Source: Pedosphaera sp. (GTDB lineage: Bacteria; Verrucomicrobiota; Verrucomicrobiia; Limisphaerales; SXTU01). Taken from it: a stretch of DNA of 13,154 nucleotides. The stretch spans positions 1 to 13,154 of the forward strand of contig SIBB01000048.1 in NCBI GenBank assembly GCA_009695395.1. The letters run 5' to 3'. Made by a program: the position numbers and the translations under genes. Of the stretch, positions 1-6,269 are shown piece after piece. How positions within the stretch are numbered: position 1 is the first letter of the stretch; every line of letters begins with the position of its first letter. A model generated the notes under the pieces. That model worked only from the letters and a program-made list of their open reading frames with translations, ran no database searches and was not told where the DNA came from.

Positions 1-432
1 ATCTACGGCCGCTACCTGCTTGCGCTGGGCCGCAACGAGGACGCCGCGCGCTACAGCGGCATCAACACCGGGGCTATGACCATCCTCGCCTACGTCATCT
101 GCTCCACGCTGGCGGGCCTGGGCGGCGTGCTCTTCGTGCTGGATGTGAACTCCGCGCAGCCGGTGGACTTCGGGAACTTCTACGAGCTTTACGCCATCGC
201 GGCGGCCGTGCTGGGCGGTTGCAGCCTGCGCGGGGGCGAAGGCTCCATCCTCGGCGTCATCATCGGCACCGCATTGATCCTCGTGCTGCGGAACGTCGTC
301 ACGCTCGTGACCAACCACAGCAACATCGAGTTCGCCATCATCGGGACGGTCATCCTGATCGGGGTTATCGCGGATGAACTGGTGAAGCGCTACGCCGTGA
401 AGCGCCGCGCCGCCCGGGCCTTGGCGGAGTAA
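1..432 (+). CDS. Sugar (ribose-type) ABC transporter permease, C-terminal part
   Basis: The reading frame is open from base 1 and ends at TAA 430-432, giving 143 residues with no N-terminus in the window. The first 20 residues contain GRNEDAARYSGI, matching the conserved cytoplasmic loop of the RbsC/BPD_transp_2 permease family, followed by hydrophobic stretches and the motif LGGCSLRGGEGSILG typical of the C-terminal half. A basic tail (VKRYAVKRRAARALAE) ends the protein in the cytoplasm. These permeases form the inner-membrane channel for sugars such as ribose, with an ATPase and a periplasmic binding protein that presumably lie upstream of the window. The substrate cannot be read from this fragment; nucleoside or other sugar permeases of the same family remain possible. 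The next gene is 185 bp away, so it may end its operon. Confidence 0.88.
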   Translation: MYGRYLLALGRNEDAARYSGINTGAMTILAYVICSTLAGLGGVLFVLDVNSAQPVDFGNFYELYAIAAAVLGGCSLRGGEGSILGVIIGTALILVLRNVVTLVTNHSNIEFAIIGTVILIGVIADELVKRYAVKRRAARALAE

Positions 433-617
433 TCCGGCCGACTCAGCGGGGTGTGAGCCTCGCAAGCAGCTTGGCAACTTGCCGGACGCGTCCTCGTCCT
501 TTCATGCGGGTGGGTGAGATCGGGCTGTCGCTGCGCGACTCGCAAAACCTGATTTGCACCCTTTCCGGCGGCGAGGCTTGCACACTCCTCGCGCAAACTT
601 CAACCTGCCACTGCACT
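433..617. other. Gap upstream of dapB with three consecutive short hairpins
   Basis: This 185-bp stretch separates the permease from dapB. The dapB frame stays open through it from a GTG at 453, but the extra residues match nothing in DapB. It holds three back-to-back perfect inverted repeats: GTCGC/GCGAC (527-539, 3-nt loop), GCAAA/TTTGC (542-557, 6-nt loop) and GCGAGG/CCTCGC (571-592, 10-nt loop). A smaller one, GGCAA/TTGCC, lies at 473-483. No Shine-Dalgarno precedes the dapB ATG. I see no lysine-riboswitch core. The hairpins could be a structured leader or chance in GC-rich DNA. Confidence 0.35.
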
Positions 618-1352
618 ATGACCAAAGTCATCATCACCGGCGCGAAAGGCCGCATGGGCCAGACACTCATCGCCTGCGCATCGCACATCCCGGGCATTCA
701 GGTCGTCGGCCAGATTGATATGGGCGACGAACTTGGTGCCGTAATTACCACCGCCGACGCGGTGATCGACTTCAGCTTCCACAACGCGACGCTCGGCGTG
801 GCGGAACTCTGCGCCCAACACAAGAAAGCGCTCGTCATCGGCACGACCGGCCACGCGGACGAGGAAAAATCCGCAATCCGTAATCTGCAATCCGCAATCC
901 CGATGGTCTGGGCCTCGAACTACTCCACCGGCGTCAACACGCTCTTCTGGCTCACGCGCAAGGCGGCGGAAATCCTCGGCCCGAACTTCGACCTCGAAGT
1001 GGTCGAGATGCACCATCGCCTCAAGAAGGATGCGCCCAGCGGCACGGCCACGACGTTACTGGAAATCCTGGGCGACGTGCGCAAGGTGCAGCTCAAGGAC
1101 GCGCTGCGCCATGGACGCAAGGGCATCGTCGGCGAGCGCACCAGCCAGGAGATTGGCATCCACGCCCTGCGCGGCGGCGACGTGGTGGGGGACCACACGG
1201 TCATCTTCGCCGCGAACGGTGAGCGGGTGGAACTTACGCACAAGGCCAGCAGCCGCGAGACCTTTGCCAACGGCGCGCTTCGCGCCGCGCAGTGGGTTGT
1301 GCAACAGAAGCCCGGCCTCTACGATATGCAGGATGTGCTGGGACTGAAGTGA
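618..1352 (+). CDS. dapB: 4-hydroxy-tetrahydrodipicolinate reductase (DapB)
   Basis: Reduces 4-hydroxy-tetrahydrodipicolinate to tetrahydrodipicolinate with NAD(P)H, a cytoplasmic step of the lysine and diaminopimelate pathway that feeds peptidoglycan. The 244-residue product begins with a Rossmann nucleotide-binding motif (GAKGRMG, residues 8-14), then IGTTGH (74-79), and the signature HHRLKKDAPSGTA (132-144), in which H132 and K136 align with the E. coli catalytic His159 and Lys163. The C-terminal GERTSQEIGIHALRGGDVVGDH segment is also family-typical. It is somewhat shorter than the 273-residue E. coli enzyme but near the short DapB forms. ATG 618 was chosen because conserved sequence starts right there; upstream in-frame starts add non-homologous residues. 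Residues 84-95 are encoded by a 7-bp tandem repeat (868-902), giving SAI twice seven residues apart. No Shine-Dalgarno is visible. folK follows directly. Confidence 0.96.
   Translation: MTKVIITGAKGRMGQTLIACASHIPGIQVVGQIDMGDELGAVITTADAVIDFSFHNATLGVAELCAQHKKALVIGTTGHADEEKSAIRNLQSAIPMVWASNYSTGVNTLFWLTRKAAEILGPNFDLEVVEMHHRLKKDAPSGTATTLLEILGDVRKVQLKDALRHGRKGIVGERTSQEIGIHALRGGDVVGDHTVIFAANGERVELTHKASSRETFANGALRAAQWVVQQKPGLYDMQDVLGLK
868..902. repeat. Heptamer tandem repeat inside dapB (unit AATCCGC)
   Basis: Five consecutive 7-bp units with consensus AATCCGC fill 868-902. Two units are exact and three carry single changes (AATCCGT, AATCTGC) or diverge at the end (AATCCCG). It is in dapB codons 84-95. 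The protein length here looks normal for DapB, so the repeat seems to have replaced rather than lengthened sequence. Confidence 0.8.
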
Positions 1353-1386
1353 ATGCGGAATGCGGAATGCGGAATGCGGAATGGGT
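1352..1386. repeat. Heptamer tandem repeat at dapB/folK junction (unit AATGCGG)
   Basis: Four exact copies of AATGCGG followed by a degenerate AATGGGT. The first base is the last base of the dapB stop codon (TGA 1350-1352). Each unit contains ATG, at 1353, 1360, 1367, 1374 and 1381; because 7 is not a multiple of 3, successive ATGs cycle through all three frames, and only 1367 is in the folK frame. Confidence 0.92.
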
Positions 1387-1873
1387 GGCGGTCATCGCTC
1401 TCGGTGGAAATCTGGGCGATGCGAGGGCGACGGTTCACGAGGCGCTGGAGCGGCTCGCCGCTTTCTCCTCCAGACCACTACTCCGCTCTTCGCTCTGGCG
1501 CAGCACGCCGGTGGATTGCCCTGCCGGTTCGCCGGACTTCATCAACGCGGTCGCCGCGTTCACTCCGTTGCCTCACTTCACGCCGGAGACTTTGCTCGCG
1601 GAGTTGCAGGCGCTGGAGCGCGAGTTTGGCCGCCGTCCCAAGCTTGTTTTGAACGAAGCCCGTCCGCTGGACCTCGACCTGATCGCGTGGGGCAGCGAGG
1701 TGAGGAACACGCCGACCTTCACGCTCCCACATCCGCGCGCGCACTTGCGCCGGTTCGTGCTGCTGCCGTTGAGCGAGGTGGCTCCAGACCTGGAGCTCCC
1801 CGGCCAGACGCAAACAGTCGCCGAGTTGCTGGCCGGACTGGCACCGGGCGAGGTGCTTGAGCGCGTGCAGTAG
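1367..1873 (+). CDS. folK: 2-amino-4-hydroxy-6-hydroxymethyldihydropteridine pyrophosphokinase (HPPK)
   Basis: Transfers pyrophosphate from ATP to 6-hydroxymethyl-7,8-dihydropterin, the step before dihydropteroate synthase in cytoplasmic folate synthesis. From ATG 1367 the product is 168 residues, a normal HPPK length. It has the N-terminal strand and loop VAVIALGGNLGDA (7-19, the family's GSNLG region), SPDFINAVAAF (55-65), LQALEREFGR (80-89), the signature EARPLDLDLI (97-106) with metal-binding Asp102 and Asp104, and HPRAHLRRFVLLPL (122-135). The start is ambiguous: GTG 1349 overlaps the dapB stop, ATG 1367 lies in the heptamer array, and GTG 1385 lies just after it. I prefer 1367 as the only in-frame ATG close to the conserved strand. 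There is no good Shine-Dalgarno, though each repeat supplies a GGA. It is probably cotranscribed with dapB. Confidence 0.93.
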   Translation: MRNAEWVAVIALGGNLGDARATVHEALERLAAFSSRPLLRSSLWRSTPVDCPAGSPDFINAVAAFTPLPHFTPETLLAELQALEREFGRRPKLVLNEARPLDLDLIAWGSEVRNTPTFTLPHPRAHLRRFVLLPLSEVAPDLELPGQTQTVAELLAGLAPGEVLERVQ

Positions 1874-1883
1874 CGCGGGCGCA

Positions 1884-1918
1884 CCCCTTGCCCCTTGTCA
1901 CACGCCACCTGTCACCTC
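1884..1918. repeat. Heptamer repeat tract after folK
   Basis: Five 7-bp units between folK and the next gene: CCCCTTG twice exactly, then TCACACG, CCACCTG and TCACCTC, which share a C/T-rich degenerate pattern with the same period. The tract is again 35 bp. The first two units are certain; the last three are a weaker match. Confidence 0.6.
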
Positions 1919-1931
1919 AAAGTCTCCGCGA

Positions 1932-2540
1932 ATGAGTAACCATTCGGATGCGCCGCTGGACAAACTCTGGCGCGAATATGGCGAGGTCTTCGAGGCCTTC
2001 GATGACCTCATGCTCGCGCGCTGGATGGCGCAGACGCTCGGTCAGTTGCAGGGGCGCGTCTGGCGCAGTTCGCACCCGCTCGTCGGCGCGTATCGCCTCG
2101 CCGCGCAGGTCGCTCACGACCGGCAGATCTGGCACAAGCGCCTCGCCACCGCACCGCGTGATTACCCCGAGGCCCCTTGTTGCCGCGCGCCGCTGCTCCC
2201 GTTCATCACCCGCGATGTGCCGGAGCAGGGTCTCCTCTGCCAGCACTGCAACGCGACCGCCGTCCCCTTCGACGACATCCCTGCGGACGTGCAAAAGATG
2301 CTGCGCAACTGGGCCGAGAAATACGCGCCCATCCATCAAGTCGCGCACTGGGACGACCGCCAGCAGAAGCGCACCGGCAACTACGACCGCGCTCTCGAAG
2401 ACGCCGCGACCGAGGCCGAGCGGTTGCTTGCCGACGCTGGCAACAAGCTCGGCCCCGCGCTGCTGGAGTTTTACCCGGCAGTCGTTTGGGAGGATCAGGA
2501 CGAGTGCCTCGACGTTCGGCCCGAGGATATTCCCTTGTGA
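1932..2540 (+). CDS. Conserved-looking hypothetical protein with CxxC motif
   Basis: I do not recognise this 202-residue protein. It is soluble and acidic, with no signal peptide or membrane segment. The N-terminal 70 residues look helical (WREYGEVFEAFDDLMLARWMAQTL). A central segment has paired cysteines, C83-C84 and then C103-x-x-C106 in LLCQHCNAT, which could form a zinc site, with C192 near the end. The third part (residues 118-175) is again helical and charged. ATG 1932 was chosen because it is the first plausible start after the heptamer tract; an upstream start at 1857 would overlap the folK 3' end and translate repeat sequence. Coding character is supported by clean codon use and tight packing: the next gene starts 1 bp after its stop. 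No Shine-Dalgarno is visible. Confidence 0.75.
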   Translation: MSNHSDAPLDKLWREYGEVFEAFDDLMLARWMAQTLGQLQGRVWRSSHPLVGAYRLAAQVAHDRQIWHKRLATAPRDYPEAPCCRAPLLPFITRDVPEQGLLCQHCNATAVPFDDIPADVQKMLRNWAEKYAPIHQVAHWDDRQQKRTGNYDRALEDAATEAERLLADAGNKLGPALLEFYPAVVWEDQDECLDVRPEDIPL

Positions 2541-2541
2541 C

Positions 2542-3252
2542 ATGAAATTCCTCCTTAAATGGGCGTTCCGCCTCTTCCTGCTGCTGCTCGTGCTGCTGGC
2601 GATTCTAGCCCTGAGTTTCGACGCCATTGTTACCAGCATCGCCGAGAGCAAACTCCGCAAGCAGACCGGGCTTGAAGTGCGTTTGGAAAAGCTGGAGCTG
2701 CGCCCGTGGAGCGGACGCGCGCGCATCGAGAAGCTCGTCATCTACAACCCCGCCGAGTTTGGCGGCGGCCCGCTGGTGAACCTTGCCGAGCTGCACATTG
2801 AATATGACCCCGCTCTCGCTCGCGAGCGGAAGCTGCATCTCAAGGCGCTGCGCTTCAACCTCGCGGAGCTGCACATCGTCGTGGATAAGAGCGGTCAGTC
2901 CAACCTCGACGGCGTGCGCAAGGTCGTGGAGGAAATCCGCGGCGGCAACCGGGCGTCGCGGACCAACGCGCCGATGGAATTTGTCGGCCTCGACATGCTC
3001 AACCTCACGCTCGGCAAGGGCACCTGGACCGACCTTCGAAATTCCGGCACGCCGCGCGAGTTCGATCTGCGCATCCGCAATGAGGTCGTGCAGGACATGA
3101 AGGACTCGAAAGACGTGGTCGCGAAGCTCACACCCATCCTCGTCCGCGCAGGGCTCGCGTTCTTCGGCGTGGGGCAACCCGTGCCCGCCCCTCCCACAAC
3201 GAACGGGCCGCCTGCGCTCAAACCCAACGAGGCGTCGGTGCCAAAGAAGTAA
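2542..3252 (+). CDS. Short AsmA-like membrane-anchored protein
   Basis: A 236-residue protein with one N-terminal transmembrane segment (about residues 7-27, rich in Leu) and the rest probably periplasmic. The segment TGLEVRLEKLELRPWSGRARIEKLVIYNP (42-70), then repeated beta-strand-like stretches ending in GQSNLDGV (118-125), resembles the start of AsmA/DUF748-type proteins, which are envelope proteins linked to lipid movement and outer-membrane assembly. It is much shorter than AsmA itself and keeps only the N-terminal module. The C-terminal 25 residues are rich in Pro and Lys and probably disordered. The start ATG lies 1 bp after the preceding stop. Family assignment rests on pattern similarity only; a plain membrane protein of unknown role is the alternative. 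Confidence 0.7.
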   Translation: MKFLLKWAFRLFLLLLVLLAILALSFDAIVTSIAESKLRKQTGLEVRLEKLELRPWSGRARIEKLVIYNPAEFGGGPLVNLAELHIEYDPALARERKLHLKALRFNLAELHIVVDKSGQSNLDGVRKVVEEIRGGNRASRTNAPMEFVGLDMLNLTLGKGTWTDLRNSGTPREFDLRIRNEVVQDMKDSKDVVAKLTPILVRAGLAFFGVGQPVPAPPTTNGPPALKPNEASVPKK

Positions 3253-3279
3253 GCCGCCGCAAGTCATCCGCCCGTAGTG

Positions 3280-5469
3280 ATGCGCACTCCCAAGCCACCC
3301 GTCGCCGGCAACGAGCCCCAGCGGGTTTGGTGGTGGGCCACGTTGCTGGCAGTGGTCACCGTGGCTCTGTTCGCGCCGGTGCGGAACTTCGGCTTCGTGA
3401 ACTTCGACGACGATGTCTTCGTGTTCGCCAACGACATGGTGCGCCGGGGTTTCACTTGGGAAGGTGTGACGTGGGCGTTTCTCTCCGCTGACATTGATTA
3501 CTGGCGACCTCTGAGTTGGCTGTCGCACATGATGGATGTCGAACTCTTCGGCCTGCGCGCGGGCGGACACCACCTCACCAGCGTTCTCATCCACGCAGCA
3601 AATGCCGTCCTCCTGTTCCTCGCGCTGCGCCGGCTGACTCGCATCTTTCTGCCCAGCCTCCTCGTGGCCGCGCTCTTTGCGTGGCACCCGTGCCATGTCG
3701 AATCCGTCGCGTGGGTCGCGGAGCGCAAGGACGTGTTGTGCGCGTTCTTCTGGTTCCTCGGGCTGTGGTGCTACGCGGGCTATGTGGAAGCGCCGGGTAG
3801 CAAGCGATTCGCCGCCGTGGCCGCGTGCCTCGCGCTGGGCCTGATGTCGAAGCCGATGATTCTCACGTTTCCGTTTCTGCTCCTGCTGTTGGATGTCTGG
3901 CCGTTGCGCCGTGCGGAGTTCACGGGCGACTGGCGGGAGTTCGCGCGGCGGTTCCGCCCGCTCGTGCTGGAGAAACTGTCGTTTTTTGCACTCGTGGCGC
4001 TCGCGGCGACCGCCACTTACATTGCGCAGCGCAACGTCGGGGCGATGATGTCCGAGGAGTCGCATCCGCTCGCCGCTCGGCTCGCCAATATCGCCGTCGC
4101 ATACGCGCGGTATCTCGGGATGGCCTTTTGGCCGGTGGACCTCGCCATTCTCTATCCGATGCCGCGTGGTTGGCCCGCGTGGCAAGTCGCGGGTGCGCTC
4201 GGGTTGCTCGCGGGGATCAGTTGGTTCGTCGTGCGGCGCCTTGCACGGGAGCCGTGGCTGGCAGTGGGTTGGTTTTGGTTCGTGGGCACGCTCGTGCCCG
4301 TGATCGGACTCGTGCAGGTGGGCAACCAGTCCATTGCCGATCGTTACACCTACGTGCCGCTCGTGGGCCTGTTCGTCGCTCTCGCCGGGTCGCTCGAGGC
4401 GTGGCGCGCCGCCCGTCCCGGCAGCTCGCGAGGATTGGCGTGTGTGACGTTTCTCGCGCTTGGACTGTGTGTGATTGGGACGCACCGGCAACTGCCGCAC
4501 TGGCGCGACGGCATCGCCATCTTCGAGCAGGCCGTGCGCGTGACGCGTGACAACTACATCGCGCTGACCAACCTTGGGAACAATGTCGCGCGCGCCGGCC
4601 AAAATCAGAGGGCCATCGACCTTTACCAAGAGGCATTGCGCATCCGTCCGGACAGCGCGGAGACGCATTTCAACCTCGCGTCCTCGCTGGCCGAAACGGG
4701 GCAGGGGGTGGTCGCTGAAAAGCATTACCGCGAAGCGTTCCGCTTGCAGCCGCGTCACGCAAAGTCGCACAACAATCTCGCAAACCTGTTGTCCGACTCG
4801 GGACGCGTCCCCGAGGCGATGAACCACTACGATGAGAGCCTGCGCCTCCAGCCTGGCAACCTCGAGGCGCGCTTCAACTACGGCATCACGCTCGCAGACG
4901 CCGGCAAGCCGACCGAGGCCATCGCTCAGTTCGAGGCCGCTGTGAAACGTCGGCCTGACTTCACCCGCGCGCGATTGCAGCTCGTCTCGATGCTGGCTGC
5001 GGCCGGCAAATCCAGCGAGGCGATGGCGCACAACACGGAGTTACTCCGCCACGACCCAGAATCACCAGAAGGGCACGCCAACCAAGGTTCGTTCGCCTCG
5101 GCGCTCGGTGACTGGAACTCCGCAGTTCTTCACTGGCAAAAGGCGGTGCAGTTGAATCCCGGGTTTCTCCCGGCGGTTTACAAGCTCGCGTGGACACTCG
5201 CGACGCACCCGAACGCCACCGTGCGCAACCCCAAGTCCGCGCTCGAACTGGCCGGGCATTTCACCCGGCTCGCGGGCACTCAAAACCCCGAGGCACTCGA
5301 CCTTCTCGCCGTGGCTTATGCCGCGAACGGAGCCTTTCAGCCAGCGGCCCAGCACGCGGAACGGGCACTCGCCGTCGCTGGCACCAACGCGGCGCTGGCG
5401 GCGGTGCTGCGCGCGCGACTGACACTGTTCCAGAGTGGCAAGCCGTTCATCGAGGGCGTGGGCAAGTGA
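3280..5469 (+). CDS. TMTC-like polytopic membrane protein with C-terminal TPR array (probable GT-C glycosyltransferase)
   Basis: A 729-residue protein. The N-terminal 410 residues hold roughly ten membrane spans with hallmarks of TMTC-type proteins: NFDDDVF with three acidic residues D43-D45 in the first outer loop, YWRPLSWLSHMMD, GGHHLTSVLIHAANAVLLFL, HVESVAWVAERKDVL (about 139-153), and a segment near 256-293 (MMSEESHPLAARLAN, FWPVDLAILYP) resembling the TMTC DUF1736 region. From residue about 425 come about eight TPR units of 34 residues, for example the one at 494-527. Eukaryotic TMTCs O-mannosylate proteins using a lipid-linked mannose donor; bacterial relatives are mostly uncharacterised. 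I infer a GT-C glycosyltransferase, with the TPRs outside the cytoplasm. GTG 3277 is an alternative start directly before ATG 3280. manC downstream would supply GDP-mannose. Confidence 0.85.
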   Translation: MRTPKPPVAGNEPQRVWWWATLLAVVTVALFAPVRNFGFVNFDDDVFVFANDMVRRGFTWEGVTWAFLSADIDYWRPLSWLSHMMDVELFGLRAGGHHLTSVLIHAANAVLLFLALRRLTRIFLPSLLVAALFAWHPCHVESVAWVAERKDVLCAFFWFLGLWCYAGYVEAPGSKRFAAVAACLALGLMSKPMILTFPFLLLLLDVWPLRRAEFTGDWREFARRFRPLVLEKLSFFALVALAATATYIAQRNVGAMMSEESHPLAARLANIAVAYARYLGMAFWPVDLAILYPMPRGWPAWQVAGALGLLAGISWFVVRRLAREPWLAVGWFWFVGTLVPVIGLVQVGNQSIADRYTYVPLVGLFVALAGSLEAWRAARPGSSRGLACVTFLALGLCVIGTHRQLPHWRDGIAIFEQAVRVTRDNYIALTNLGNNVARAGQNQRAIDLYQEALRIRPDSAETHFNLASSLAETGQGVVAEKHYREAFRLQPRHAKSHNNLANLLSDSGRVPEAMNHYDESLRLQPGNLEARFNYGITLADAGKPTEAIAQFEAAVKRRPDFTRARLQLVSMLAAAGKSSEAMAHNTELLRHDPESPEGHANQGSFASALGDWNSAVLHWQKAVQLNPGFLPAVYKLAWTLATHPNATVRNPKSALELAGHFTRLAGTQNPEALDLLAVAYAANGAFQPAAQHAERALAVAGTNAALAAVLRARLTLFQSGKPFIEGVGK

Positions 5470-5519
5470 TTGCCGCTTTCCGGCGTGCAATCGCGGCGGC
5501 GTTCGCCTAAAGACCCGCC

Positions 5520-6269
5520 GTGAACATTCTCGGCATCATCCCGGCGCGCTTCGCCTCCACGCGCTTTCCCGGCAAGCCACTGCATCTCATCGCTGGCCAG
5601 TCGCTCATCCAGCGCGTCATTCAGCGTTGCCAGCTCGCCAAGTCGTTGCGCGAGGTCATCGTCGCCACGGACGACGAGCGCATCGCGGAGGTCGCACGGA
5701 AATTCTGCCGGGTCGAGATGACGCGCGCCGACCATCCCAGCGGTTCCGACCGCATCGCGGAGGTTGCCTCGCGCTGTGCGTGCGACGCGGTGGTGAACAT
5801 CCAGGGCGATGAGCCGCTCATTGACCCAACGGTGATTGATGTCGTCGCGACCGCGCTGGTCGGCGCGGACATGTCCACCGCCGCCACGCCCATCCGGAAC
5901 CTTGAGGAATACGACAACCCAAACGTGGTGAAGGTCGTGACCAGTGTGGCGGGCCACGCGCTTTACTTCTCGCGACGGACGATTCCGTTTCTCCGCGACC
6001 ACGCTGCTCAACCCCCGCCTGCCCAGCTCTCCGCGTTTCCCATTCTCAAACACCTCGGCATCTACGGCTACCGGCGCGACGCGTTGCTGCGGCTCGTGAA
6101 GTTCCCACAGTCGCCGCTGGAGCAGGCCGAGCGGCTGGAGCAGCTCCGCGCGCTGGAGAACGGCATTCCCATCGCCGTGGTCCGCGTCGACTACGACAGC
6201 ATCGGCGTGGACGTGCCGGCGGATGTGGAGCGCGTCGAGCGCCTCCTAGCGAACGCGAGCCTGCCGTGA
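5520..6269 (+). CDS. kdsB: 3-deoxy-manno-octulosonate cytidylyltransferase (CMP-KDO synthetase)
   Basis: Activates KDO with CTP to CMP-KDO in the cytoplasm for lipopolysaccharide inner core and lipid A assembly. The 249-residue length is normal. Motifs in order: IPARFASTRFPGKPL (7-21, nucleotide-binding loop), VIVATDDERI (46-55), DHPSGSDRIAEVA (71-83), VVNIQGDEPLI (91-101), NPNVVKVV (133-140), YFSRRTIPF (149-157), KHLGIYGYRR (177-186), PLEQAERLEQLRALENG (199-215) and IGVDVPAD (228-235). The start is GTG 5520, placed right at the conserved N-terminus; no better ATG exists. No Shine-Dalgarno is visible in the 50 bp after the TMTC-like gene. Its stop overlaps the next gene's GTG by 4 bp (GTGA), implying translational coupling. 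Its presence shows that the organism makes a KDO-containing glycolipid. Confidence 0.96.
   Translation: MNILGIIPARFASTRFPGKPLHLIAGQSLIQRVIQRCQLAKSLREVIVATDDERIAEVARKFCRVEMTRADHPSGSDRIAEVASRCACDAVVNIQGDEPLIDPTVIDVVATALVGADMSTAATPIRNLEEYDNPNVVKVVTSVAGHALYFSRRTIPFLRDHAAQPPPAQLSAFPILKHLGIYGYRRDALLRLVKFPQSPLEQAERLEQLRALENGIPIAVVRVDYDSIGVDVPADVERVERLLANASLP

Noticed and set aside
453..617. N-terminal extension of DapB from GTG 453
   Set aside because: The added 55 residues match nothing in the family, and the Rossmann strand begins directly at ATG 618.
433..617. Lysine riboswitch upstream of dapB
   Set aside because: The region has hairpins, but I see none of the conserved core of the lysine aptamer and it is short for that class.
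868..1386. CRISPR array
   Set aside because: The repeats are contiguous 7-bp units without spacers and no cas genes are present.
1948..2541. Upstream extension of the AsmA-like gene in the same frame
   Set aside because: The extra translation is Arg/Ser/Pro-rich and runs out of frame through the CxxC gene. The membrane helix starts at the ATG at 2542, which is the natural start.
2605..5031. A long open frame of about 800 codons on the minus strand
   Set aside because: It lies opposite the AsmA-like and TMTC-like genes, has low-complexity Arg/His/Glu-rich translation and no recognisable domain. It is an antisense shadow produced by GC-rich codon use.
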